A stretch of DNA of 64,000 nucleotides from Mantamonas sphyraenae. Taxonomy: Eukaryota; CRuMs; Mantamonadidae. The DNA is taken from NCBI GenBank assembly GCA_026936335.1, contig JAPMXV010000051.1:310001-374000 (forward strand). Reading direction: 5' to 3'. The position numbers and the translations under genes are program-made. This document shows positions 44,043-52,861 of the stretch, in pieces. Within the stretch, counting starts at the first letter, position 1. Every line of letters begins with the position of its first letter. The notes below the pieces were generated by a model, which was given only the letters and a program-made list of their open reading frames with translations, made no database searches and had not been told where the DNA came from.

Positions 44043-45401
44043 CTAAACTGTCTGCGATGGCGCAGTGGATGCCACACGCTCGTCGTCTGTGGATAGACTG
44101 GTCATGCGCATGCGCACACGATCGAGCTCATCTTCAAGAACCAGGCGATGTGAATCGAAGCGCACTTCGAGGGCAAGCTCCACGTTGTGCACACGCTCCA
44201 GGGCCTGGGCGAGGGCGTCGCGGACGCGTGCCTCGAGAGTGATGTTGGCCAGGGAGGAGGTTGTGCGCAGGGCGGTTTGCAACAGTTGTACGGCGTCGTC
44301 GTCTTGGCCCAGGTGTTCCTTGCAGGCGGCGAGGGAGTACAGGGCAATGGTGGTGGAGTGTGCGTCGTCGGTGTCCTGCAACAGCGCAAGCTGGGTTTCT
44401 GCGTGTTGGCTGGCCTCGTGCCATTGGTCCAAGAGCATGTGGTCGGTGCACATGAGGCCATGTGCCAGGGCCAGCCCAACGGGGTCGTGGTCGTCGCCGA
44501 CGGCATCGTCCTGACGACACAGTTCGGCGTAGTGGGAATGACACTCCAGGGACAATTGGGGTTGCTCCAGCATTTGGTAGGCAAAGCCCATGTTGAGATA
44601 GACGGACGGGTGGACGTCGCCTCCGAGGTCGTGGGCGAGACGCACTTCCTGTTGATGGAAGGCCACCACCTGCTCCCAGCGATCGCCCATGAGGAGGAGG
44701 GTGTTGGCCACACCGTTGCAGCTCATAGCCTGCAGGTTGAGGTCGCCCAGGGCGTCCACGAGGTCGTGCATGTCCTGGAACAGGTGTAGGGCGTCGTGGT
44801 AGTTGCCGTTGTCCAACAGGGCGTGTGCGTGGGTGTCCATGGCACGTGCCACTGCCTCTCGGTCGCCCAAAGATGTGTACAAGTGAGTGGCGGTGGCTGC
44901 TTCGTCGATGGCAGCTCCATAGTCTTTGCGTGCCAGGTGTGTGTCTGCCAGGCGTTGGGCCACGCGTGCCTGAGAGGTCACGTCGCCCAGCTCGTCGCTC
45001 AGCAGACGCAGTTGGTCCAGCGAGTCGAGGGCCGCTTGGATGTGTCCTGCGCACAGATACACCTCATGGATGTGCCACAGACACAGGCCAGCCTCTGCCT
45101 TGTCGCCCTGTTTGAGCCAGAGGGCAAACGCTTCCTTCCACGAGCGGCATGCGCCCTGGTAGTCGCCCATGGCGTCGCGGCAGTGAGCAATCTGGTGCAT
45201 GGCACGCCCGGCCAGGTGGGGCAGATCTGCTTTGCGTGCCATGGTCAGGGCGTCTGTGTACTCTTGCAGGGCGGCGTTGTACAACCCTTGTGCCTCCTGC
45301 ACGTTGCCGATGTCCACAATGGCATGGATGCGTGCTTCGTCGTCGTTGCCCGGTGCGTCGACCCATGTGCGCATGTGGGCGAGGAGGGAGGTTGCGCTCA
45401 T
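44043..45401 (-). CDS. TPR-repeat protein, LGN/SNAP-like helical scaffold
   Basis: Single exon of 452 residues ending in TAG. Tandem TPRs run through nearly the whole length: AQGLYNAALQEYTDALTMAR, AMHQIAHCRDAMGDYQGACR, GHIQAALDSLDQLRLLSDEL, ARVAQRLADTHLARKDYGAA, AMDTHAHALLDNGNYHDALH and YSLAACKEHLGQDDDAVQLL. Consensus positions (W/L-G-Y-A-F-A-P) are recognisable and His is unusually frequent. The last 40 residues form a charged helix (LALEVRFDSHRLVLEDELDR). No catalytic domain. The closest general resemblance is to GPSM/LGN or rapsyn-type TPR arrays, but I would not name it. The ATG is 36 bp from the divergent monooxygenase ATG, and the stop is 19 bp before the PPR start. Confidence 0.8.
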   Translation of the reverse strand: MSATSLLAHMRTWVDAPGNDDEARIHAIVDIGNVQEAQGLYNAALQEYTDALTMARKADLPHLAGRAMHQIAHCRDAMGDYQGACRSWKEAFALWLKQGDKAEAGLCLWHIHEVYLCAGHIQAALDSLDQLRLLSDELGDVTSQARVAQRLADTHLARKDYGAAIDEAATATHLYTSLGDREAVARAMDTHAHALLDNGNYHDALHLFQDMHDLVDALGDLNLQAMSCNGVANTLLLMGDRWEQVVAFHQQEVRLAHDLGGDVHPSVYLNMGFAYQMLEQPQLSLECHSHYAELCRQDDAVGDDHDPVGLALAHGLMCTDHMLLDQWHEASQHAETQLALLQDTDDAHSTTIALYSLAACKEHLGQDDDAVQLLQTALRTTSSLANITLEARVRDALAQALERVHNVELALEVRFDSHRLVLEDELDRVRMRMTSLSTDDERVASTAPSQTV

Positions 45402-45437
45402 GGCGAGGCAAGGAAACACGAACGAAACGACCGTCGG

Positions 45438-47021
45438 ATGGGTGTTTTCGTTGGGTCGCATGGCGGGGTGTGGGTCACGGCATGGCTGGTGTTGATGATG
45501 GGCATCGGCATTGGCGTGTGGACGCAGGGACAGCAGTCTCACGTGGACAGGAGGGTGCTGGATGGCCTCGGGTGCGTGCGCTCCGTGGACGACACGGCCT
45601 TGCGTGTGGTGGTGGTCGGAGCTGGGCCCGCAGGGTTGGCAACGGCGTTGAAAATGCGTTGTGCAGGAGCTCGTGTGGTGCTGGTGGAGAAGAGAAGGGC
45701 ATACACGCGCAACGTGTGGTTTGATCTGTACGAAAAGCCCTGGTCCAGCTCGTTGGCGACCGTGAGAGCCTTGGGTGGGTTTGGCAACGATGGACTGGAA
45801 GTGCACAGGCATGGAGGCAACACATCGATTGTGTCTGTACGGTGCCAGGAGCTGGAGCGGTTTCTGTGGCGGCGTCTGGAGGAGGACGGGCAGGTGGAGT
45901 TGCGCAGGGGCTGGGAAATGGTCGAGGTGGACACAGAGGGCGGCAAGGTTGTGCTTCGTAGGAGCGAGAAGCGTGCACGAGAGACGGAAGCGAGTCTGCA
46001 GGAAGATGAGACAGTCAGCTTCGATGTGCTGGTGGGTGCGGATGGACCGCGGAGTCGAGTGCGCACCAAATTGGGCGTGGGCTTTGAACAGGCCGATGGG
46101 TTTCTGGATGCGACTGGTGGGTGGAAGCAAGTGGGCAATGTGTCGCAAACGACGGTGATTGTGTCGTTCCGCGTGGATGAAGGAAGCGGTGAGTGCCCAG
46201 AGGTTCGCAAGGGGGTCGATCCGTGGAGTGTGCGTGTGCCGACGGTGTCTTCTGTGTTTCGGCGCTTCTACAAAGGCCATTGCCACATGCAGATACTGCT
46301 GACGCGAGCTGGAGAGCAGGTGGTGGGCAAGCGCAGGGTGCGTTTGTCCGGTTCGCTGTTTCACCGTCAGCAGGGACGGCGTGGAGAGAGTGGAGGCAAG
46401 GCAGGGGTGTGGATGGATCCGAGCGTGCCTTGGAGGATGATTGGCAGGGTGTACAATTCAGTGGTGGCCGGAAAGCGGTTTCGCAAGGAGGCTGTAGCAT
46501 TGCGGCGGATGAAAGAGACGGATTGGGCATTGTGGAGGGCACTTGAGGAGGACAAAGACAGCAAGGAGGATGATGTGACACACACCTACGATGTGTACGT
46601 TGCCGAGGTGAGGATACGCAGGGCAGAGGAGATGGTGGTGGGGCTGGCCTCGGGACGCATTGCCACGTTTGTCGGCGATGCGTCGGTGACGGCGCACTAC
46701 CGCCTCGGAGTGGGGATCAACAATGTGTTCAACCAAGTGGATGACATGGTGGAGGCGTTTGCGAGCAAAGGCATGCCACGGCCAGGGGACGGGTTCCGCT
46801 GGAAGCGGGCTGTGGAGAGACTGAGAGGACGTGCAACACATCGCGTGGATGGTTTGGTGCAGTACCAGGTGTCAACGATGTGGTACGAGACCCATTGCGA
46901 CGTGGTGGTGTTTGCAGACTTTGCCGCGGAAGAGATGACCTCCTCTCAGCTATTGTACAACCGAAAGTCATGGACAAAAGTGGAGGGTGAAGAGGTGATG
47001 CAACTGTGCGTAGAAGAGTAG
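45438..47021 (+). CDS. FAD-dependent monooxygenase-like protein with N-terminal membrane anchor
   Basis: 527 residues, TAG stop. Residues ~10-28 (VWVTAWLVLMMGIGIGVW) form a signal anchor. The Rossmann FAD motif is VVVVGAGPAGLATALKM (G-x-G-x-x-G) at about 60-75, followed by an acidic residue in VVLVEKRRAY. The second FAD-binding element appears as FDVLVGADGPRSRVR at about 200 (the D-G motif of aromatic hydroxylases), and the third as IATFVGDASVTAHYRLGVG at about 415 (G-D motif). The arrangement is that of class A flavoprotein monooxygenases such as squalene epoxidase, kynurenine 3-monooxygenase and MICAL relatives. The anchor suggests the ER or outer mitochondrial membrane. Substrate unknown. 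Divergent from the TPR gene with 36 bp between ATGs. Confidence 0.82.
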   Translation: MGVFVGSHGGVWVTAWLVLMMGIGIGVWTQGQQSHVDRRVLDGLGCVRSVDDTALRVVVVGAGPAGLATALKMRCAGARVVLVEKRRAYTRNVWFDLYEKPWSSSLATVRALGGFGNDGLEVHRHGGNTSIVSVRCQELERFLWRRLEEDGQVELRRGWEMVEVDTEGGKVVLRRSEKRARETEASLQEDETVSFDVLVGADGPRSRVRTKLGVGFEQADGFLDATGGWKQVGNVSQTTVIVSFRVDEGSGECPEVRKGVDPWSVRVPTVSSVFRRFYKGHCHMQILLTRAGEQVVGKRRVRLSGSLFHRQQGRRGESGGKAGVWMDPSVPWRMIGRVYNSVVAGKRFRKEAVALRRMKETDWALWRALEEDKDSKEDDVTHTYDVYVAEVRIRRAEEMVVGLASGRIATFVGDASVTAHYRLGVGINNVFNQVDDMVEAFASKGMPRPGDGFRWKRAVERLRGRATHRVDGLVQYQVSTMWYETHCDVVVFADFAAEEMTSSQLLYNRKSWTKVEGEEVMQLCVEE

Positions 47022-47106
47022 GAGTGGGAGGGAACCTCGACCTGAATGGATGAGAACAACGAGGAAAAATCCGGGAAACGTCTTGTTGGTGGCAATTCAG
47101 CTCTGA

Positions 47107-48165
47107 TCACGCGGCCTCAGGCTGCTCAAAGTCGTGCACCAGCTCCCAGTTGGGCAGCAGGCTTTGACAGCGTTTGACCCAGCGGGAGAGATGATTGTAT
47201 GGGACGAGCATGTCTGTATCGACAAGTTGCAGTTGGGATATCTGCGCGACGACGCAAACGTCGGCAATGGTGATGGCGTCGCCAGCGAGGAAGAAGGATT
47301 TGCGGGAACTGAGCAAGCTCTCGAGGTCGGCGAGGGCCTTGGCAATGGCGGCGTGGCTCTTTTGTACGGTGGCTTCGGAGTATTCGATTTCCAGCTCTTC
47401 GTCCCACCCGAGGTGTCGAAAGACAACGGTGTTGAGGTTGTCACGGAGGGTGACGACGCTCCAGTCCATGAGCTCCTCCACACGCACGCGTTCAGCCCCG
47501 TCGAGCGGGTAGTACTGCCAGAGCCCGTTGCGTCCGCAGAGATACCTGAGGATGGCGTTGCTCTGGTTCAAATAGAACTTGCCATCGTGGCCTGAACCTG
47601 CGTTCTTCTTCCCTCTCCTTGAGCTGGTGGAAGAGTCTGTGTCGTTGTCCTGTGTTTCGTCCTGCGCTTCCTGTGCCTCGTCCTGGCCGTCTTCCACCTC
47701 GACGATGGGGATGTCTCGATCGCTAAGAAACTCGGGCAGGCCCTCGAGGTCAAGGAGGCTGGTAAACACAAACTGGTAGTCAATGCCGGCGAGTCCACAG
47801 AGGAGGAGAACAGCACGCGTGTCTGCGTTGTGCTTGTCTCCGTACAGGCGCACGGCGTCGGCGCCCAACGGTTTCTCGTGCACGATTTTCACCTTGTTGA
47901 AGCGGTAGGAGCGACTGGTGTCCATAGCTTCGGCGAGTGAGACAGAGCTGCCCGCACGCACGTTTCCACGGCCCTTTACATCCCCGAGGTTGCCAAACGC
48001 AAGTGCGGGCGACTTGGGAGGAAGGTCTGACGCGCTGGTGTCTTCAGCCTCGACGACAGCCTCAGCTTCGGCTTCCACGTGTGCCCGCTGCTGCTTGTCG
48101 TACCCAGATTGGCCATCTGCGCCGGACTTGGGCGACGACGACGACCCTGAGCACACTGCCCCCAT
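47107..48165 (-). CDS. Glutathione S-transferase-like protein with acylated N-terminus
   Basis: 352 residues. It begins MGAVCSGSSSS: Gly2 with Ser6 fits an N-myristoylation signal and Cys5 a palmitoylation site, suggesting membrane attachment. About 100 disordered, acidic residues precede the thioredoxin-like GST domain (VRLYGDKHNADTRAVLLLCG, then IDYQFVFTSLLDLEGLPEF). An acidic insert interrupts it before the conserved glutathione-binding N-Q-S-N-AILRYL. The all-helical C-terminal domain follows (LMDWSVVTLRDNLNTVVFRH, LADLESLLSSRKSFFLAG, ITIADVCVVAQISQL), carrying the canonical Asp of the N-capping box. Activity is plausible but the catalytic Tyr/Ser/Cys cannot be pinpointed. The insert and anchor are unusual for a GST. 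It ends 85 bp from the convergent monooxygenase stop. Confidence 0.85.
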   Translation of the reverse strand: MGAVCSGSSSSPKSGADGQSGYDKQQRAHVEAEAEAVVEAEDTSASDLPPKSPALAFGNLGDVKGRGNVRAGSSVSLAEAMDTSRSYRFNKVKIVHEKPLGADAVRLYGDKHNADTRAVLLLCGLAGIDYQFVFTSLLDLEGLPEFLSDRDIPIVEVEDGQDEAQEAQDETQDNDTDSSTSSRRGKKNAGSGHDGKFYLNQSNAILRYLCGRNGLWQYYPLDGAERVRVEELMDWSVVTLRDNLNTVVFRHLGWDEELEIEYSEATVQKSHAAIAKALADLESLLSSRKSFFLAGDAITIADVCVVAQISQLQLVDTDMLVPYNHLSRWVKRCQSLLPNWELVHDFEQPEAA

Positions 48166-48215
48166 GCAGTCCCCTGTGGTTTTCTTTTGGCACGGTGCGT
48201 GCGGGGTTCGGAGGT

Positions 48216-49232
48216 TTATTGTGATTGTCGCTCGTCGTCATCGCTCACGCGGTCGTCACAGCGCTCCTTATCGTCGCTGTCATTGCCAGTGGTGACCTCT
48301 CCGCCCAAGGCCTCCAGGTCCAGGAGCACGGGGTGATGATCACTTGGCGGTTGCGAGTCGCCCACGAGCTGCCTGTAGCCGACCACTCGCTTGCATTGTT
48401 TGATGCGCCAGCTGTCCTCCCAGTCGCCACCAAGCCAGAAGTAGTCGATTCGTGGGCCATAGTGGTCGTTTGCGTGGCAGGAGGTCGCGACTCGCACTTC
48501 GTGTTCAGAGTCTGCTTCACCAGGGGGGGGCTTGCCCTCCAGCTCTCGCATGCGACGCCATGCATCAGTGTATCCAATTTCTGCAAACCAATCTGTGACC
48601 TGATGTTCGCAGGCCTCCCACCGATTCTGTGTGCGTCTGCTTTGGTAGCGTTCCCACCTAAAGTCCGTGTAGTCGTCCCGCGTCAACGAATTGTAGTCAC
48701 CTGCCAGCACGTGAGGCTGTGACGGGTCATCCATGAACGATTGTTGGCCAGCAAAGAGGGCTTTGGCCTGGCTGAGGCGCAGGGTTTCGCGGACGTGATC
48801 GAGATGGGTGACTGTGACACAGAAGCGACTGCCTTCCTCTCGTGTGACCTTGGAGGTGTCGAAGCAAGCCATGGTTGCGGCTCGCGTGCTGCCTTTGCCT
48901 CCCTGGTAGAGGACGTTGTCCTCGATGTCCTTGGCCAGGGGCAGTTTGTACAGAATGGCGTTTCCCAGCCATGAGCCCAGGGGACACTCGTGAAACTCCA
49001 TGTCCAGGTGTGCCGCAAGGCCTTCGATGGCGGTGACCTTGCTTTCACTGTCGTCCTTGCTCCACGGGAAAGCTGGGACGGTTTCGTTGAGGACGATGAC
49101 GTCTGCGTTGAGTTTCTCCAGCAAGGCAGCCACGCGCTGGACGTTGACCTCCACAAACTGGTCTCTCCACATGTGGACGTTGTAGGTGACGATGCGCACA
49201 AAGGAGCGCGGATCCTCGTCGGTTGTGGACAT
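48216..49232 (-). CDS. Endonuclease/exonuclease/phosphatase (EEP) family phosphodiesterase
   Basis: 338 residues, TAA stop. The catalytic motifs of the EEP (DNase I-like) fold are complete and in order: VTYNVHMWRD (Asn), DVIVLNETVPAF (metal-binding Glu), VTHLDHVRETLR (His), VLAGDYNSLTRDDYTDF (Asp-x-Asn), RIDYFWLGGDW, and PPSDHHPVLLDL (Asp-His pair). The length and single-domain structure fit Mg-dependent phosphodiesterases such as TDP2-like, Angel/Ccr4-like or sphingomyelinase-like enzymes. The G-D-Y-N-S motif and YTDAWRRMRE are closest to the TDP2/Angel-like type, but I cannot choose. The C-terminus is Asp/Ser-rich. No signal peptide. It lies 50 bp upstream of the GST gene on the same strand and faces a divergent gene whose ATG is 58 bp away. 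Confidence 0.85.
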   Translation of the reverse strand: MSTTDEDPRSFVRIVTYNVHMWRDQFVEVNVQRVAALLEKLNADVIVLNETVPAFPWSKDDSESKVTAIEGLAAHLDMEFHECPLGSWLGNAILYKLPLAKDIEDNVLYQGGKGSTRAATMACFDTSKVTREEGSRFCVTVTHLDHVRETLRLSQAKALFAGQQSFMDDPSQPHVLAGDYNSLTRDDYTDFRWERYQSRRTQNRWEACEHQVTDWFAEIGYTDAWRRMRELEGKPPPGEADSEHEVRVATSCHANDHYGPRIDYFWLGGDWEDSWRIKQCKRVVGYRQLVGDSQPPSDHHPVLLDLEALGGEVTTGNDSDDKERCDDRVSDDDERQSQ

Positions 49233-49290
49233 TTGGGAGGTGGATGGAACTGCGCTGCGCCGGCCGGGGCAACAACCGAAACTCCCACAG

Positions 49291-50009
49291 ATGCTGCAGG
49301 AGTCATCCACACCGAGTGAGGACGATCTAGTAGTGAGCACAAGTGGCGGAGGAGGCGGAGGAGGTGACAGCAGCTCAGCGGACGACCGATACGTGGTCAA
49401 ACCGCTGGAAAGCAGCCAGCCGCCGCGCACCCGCGAAGCAAACTGGACGGGCGGGTCGAGTTCAGGAGGGAATGGAGGCGGTGGCGACTCTATGCCCATG
49501 ATCGACATGATCCCCACGCCAGTGAATGTGCCCGACGACATTGCGGAAAAGTGGAAGGACGAGCCGGACCCGATCAAGAAGAAGGTGAGTGTCGAGGGTT
49601 GTCGGGGAGCACAAAATGGCGGGCGACGACGTTCCCACGGCCTGGTGATCGTTGGAGACGTTTCCACAGGACGCGCTTGCTCACCCGCCCCACGGAGGGC
49701 CCAACCTCGCAGCTGATGATTGCCAAGGAGGTCCAGGAGCGCGAAGCGAACCATCCGTTGACTGCGTACGAGTTTGCAACCTGGCTGGGCTATTCTGCGT
49801 TGGACTGGGCGGACTATCTGGGCGGGCTGGTGGCCCACACAATTGGGCTGACGGAATCCAAGTATCAGGACGAGCTCAACGAGTACAACCGGCAACAGCG
49901 CGAGATCAGGCGGCGCGAACGGGAGAAGCGGGATGCAGAAGAGGCAAAGGCCACACAGGACGCACAGGTCATGGAGGGGGAATTGGAGGAGCACGAGGAA
50001 GAGCAGTGA
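49291..50009 (+). CDS. FAM177-like small protein
   Basis: Exons 49291-49584 and 49713-50009, 196 residues. The donor is GTGAGT. Two acceptors exist: CCACAG at 49671 is out of frame, while CCTCGCAG ending at 49712 keeps frame, so the latter is used. The N-terminal half is Gly/Ser-rich and acidic. The conserved part is WLGYSALDWADYLGGLVAHT followed by IGLTESKYQDELNEYNR and a charged helix (QQREIRRREREKRDAEE). The pattern of hydrophobic W-G-x-x-x helix, short loop, KYQ-x-x-x-x-EY and basic/acidic coil matches FAM177 proteins of animals and protists. Their function is poorly known, with Golgi association suggested. The ATG immediately follows CCCACAG, so a leader intron is possible. Confidence 0.7.
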
Positions 50010-50130
50010 AGGAGTGAAGGAAAAGAAAACAAAATGAAGCACGTGGTTTGTACAGCGGCAAGGGCATGGCACATCGGTCGACGATGTGCGCGCGGGAGGC
50101 CAAAACGCAACCGGGGCAGGGCACGGCGCG

Positions 50131-52784
50131 ATGGGACAGTCTCCGTCGGCGCAACTGATTGAAGCCAGCTTTGATGGGAAGCTAAAGAAGGTGAAGCAAA
50201 AGGTGGAGCGGAAACATGTGCATGTAGATAGCAGGAACGGGGAGAAGCAGACGCCGTTGATGGCGGCGGCGCTGGCCGGGCAGGAAGACGTGGTGCGCTA
50301 TCTGCTGGAAATGGGAGCAAACGTACGTGCAAAGGACGTGCGCAAGCAGACGGCGTTGCACAAGGCGGCACTGAACGGGTACAAGGCGTGTGCGGATGTT
50401 CTCCTAGCGGCAGGGGCCGACATTTCCGGGGACATTCAGGGGAACACACCGCTGCACTTGAGCGCGGTGTCGGGCCATCCGATGATTCTGTGGACGCTGT
50501 TGTCGAATCTGGTGGATGTGACATCTGTGAACAAGGAGGGAAACACGCCGCTGCATCTGGCTGCGGACAATTCGTCGTCCGAGTGCGTAGCGCTGTTGAT
50601 CATTCACGAGCCGGAGCTTCTGTCGATTGCAAACCGTGCAGGAATGACGGCTGAGGATGTGGCGCGGGATGGAGGCCATTCGGAGTGCACCAAGCTGCTG
50701 CAGCTCTCGCAGAATCTGAACGTGCAGCAGACGCAGCTTCGGGAGTCGGACATCCGGCAAGTGTTGTCGTTGTTGGGCTCCGCCAAGTTTTTTGTACAGT
50801 GGTGGGCGGCGCATGTGCTGGCACAGCTGGTGGGGAATGGTAGGTTGTGTGTTGTGCGGTGGCTTTTTCCGTGACGGCCGCGTCGTTACATTTTTTTTCG
50901 TGGTCGGTGGGAAACGGAACGGAAGAGCAGGCAGGGTGAGAGAGGCGGAGCAGCGCACGGAATGGGGGTGGTCTGACACACACGGGGCGTGGCTACACAG
51001 CGTCTGTGTGTGAAATCATCGGGGAGGAAGTGTTGATCGCTGTGGATGCGTTTCTGCGCTCTGGTCAGCCGCAGTTGATCGGGGAAAGCGTGCACCTGCT
51101 CACCGGGCTCGTGAACAGCCTAGGCGGGCCGAGCATGGTACGGGAACGCGTGGATCTGCATCTGCTTCTCATGGTGTATCTCCGGGAACAGCGACCAAAG
51201 ATCAAGGTAAGTTGTGGGATGGTGTCGGGAGCAGTGTGGGATGGTCGTCACACTGCGGCTGGGCAGGGGGCTAATACGGGCAAGCGCACACGGGCACGTC
51301 GACACAGGACAAAATCAAGGGCATCTTTCGTGGGCTGGGCACATCCGAGGGAGAAATCGCAGTGGAGATTGTGCGTGCGCCGCAAGCGGTGCTGAAAGTG
51401 GGGCGGAACGGGAAACCACACGATCGAGAGTTTCGGCTGAACGAAGGGCTGACGCACATTGTGTGGACCAGCGAAAAGCTGACCAAGTCGTCGTCGGACA
51501 CAATGGTGCAGCTGGATCAGGTGAAGGAGGTGCTGGTAGGCCAAAAGTCCCTGCTGTTTGGCAAGAAGCAAAAGAATCTGCCGGCAGGCTCGGAGCAGCA
51601 GTCGTTCTCGCTTGTATATGGGAAAAAGAGGACGCTGGACCTTGTGTGTCATAATGTGGACCAGTTTGACCTGTGGATGACTGCACTGAACTATGCCATC
51701 CCGCTTGCGAAGCGGCAGGCGTCGATGTGGCTGACGGCAGAGTCGCGCAAGTACATGGAAGACATCAAGGCGACGCAGGCGCAGCTGCAGGAGCGCATCG
51801 AACGACTGGAAGAGCAGCTGCAGGCGGAGTTGGAGACTGGCAGGCGGCTGGTGGAGCAGCAGCGTACGGGCAACGGCAAGTTGGGTGCAGAGCATCCGGT
51901 GCAGGTCAAGGTGGTGGCCAGCAGGATCCGCAAACTGCGTCTGGAAATCCAGCGTGCTGCGACGATGAAGTGGAATCTGGAGACGATCAGCATGCAGATT
52001 GAGAGCGCGTCTGTGAGTCGGACGGTGTTGGAGTCCCAACGCGTGGGAGCCGAGGCTCTGAAGAGTATTCTGGATGCGACGCCTGCCGAGGTGGAGGATA
52101 TGGTGGAAGAGATCCGGAAACAAGTGTTGGACTCTCAGGACATTGAGGAACTGATGAGCACGCCGTGGGGGGGAGGAGGAGAGGAGGAGGATGATGATTT
52201 GGATGCATTGGAAGAGGAGCTGGCGGCGTTGATGGGGGAGATCGCAGGAAAGAAGGAGGAGGAGGATGAGGATGAGGATGAAGAAGATGGGGCAGATGTT
52301 TTGGTCGAAGACGGTGAGAGTGACTCGATGGACGACGAGGGTGCTGGGGTCGGGAGCAGCAGCAGCACGGCGGCGGCGGCGGCGGCGGGCAGCAGGGTTG
52401 CAGGCAGAGCTGGTGAAAGATACAGTGGAGCAGGACGTGCAGCAGATTCTGGTGTTGAGCGAAGAGGAGGAAAGTGAGGAGCGGATGGGGCAGGATGGGC
52501 AGCAGGATGTGTTGAGGAGAGCGAGTGTTCGCGGAAGCGTGAGAGGAGCCGGGGTCGGGACCGCCGGGGTTGTGGTCGTGCTTGCAGAGGAGGAGGGAGA
52601 GGGAGCGGCGGCGGGGGCGGCGGGGGCGGCGATGGAGGAAGAGGAGGAGGAGGAGGACGTGGTGCAGGTGGAGCGAGTGGAATTGCGACGCTTGTCAATG
52701 CCGAGCAAAGCGGTGCCGCCGCGGCCTACGGGCAAGACGAGCAGCAAGAGGCGGAAGCACAGGAGGACTCTGGTGGCCGGGTGA
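50131..52784 (+). CDS. Ankyrin-repeat protein with PH-like domain and coiled coil
   Basis: Exons 50131-50839, 51001-51206 and 51308-52348 plus a possible last exon 52404-52784 (778 residues). Without that last splice the frame stops at 52477 (694 residues). It begins MGQSPSAQ, a possible N-myristoylation site. Ankyrin repeats: KQTPLMAAALAGQEDVVRYL, KQTALHKAALNGYKACADVL, GNTPLHLSAVSGHPMILWTL and GNTPLHLAADNSSSECVALL. An armadillo-like helical stretch (VLIAVDAFLRSGQPQLIGES) follows. Next is a PH-like domain at about 320-430 (THIVWTSEKLTKSSSDTMVQ, SFSLVYGKKRTLDLV, FDLWMTALNYAI) of the kind seen in plant and protist PLC-like PH proteins. A coiled coil follows (QAQLQERIERLEEQLQAEL), then acidic tails. 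Inference: a membrane-attached scaffold. Confidence 0.8.
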
Positions 52785-52861
52785 GGGAGCAAAGGATGGG
52801 GTTGGGAAAGGGAGTGTGTGTGGTTTGTGGGAGGGCGAACATCCAGCCAACTTTTTTGCGG

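Noticed and set aside
45402-46364. N-terminal extension of the minus-strand TPR frame into the monooxygenase gene
   Set aside because: Codons before 45401 are antisense to a conserved FAD domain; TPR structure begins after the ATG at 45401.
49671-49712. Earlier acceptor (CCACAG) in the FAM177-like gene
   Set aside because: Joining there puts the conserved domain out of frame; the acceptor ending at 49712 keeps it in frame.
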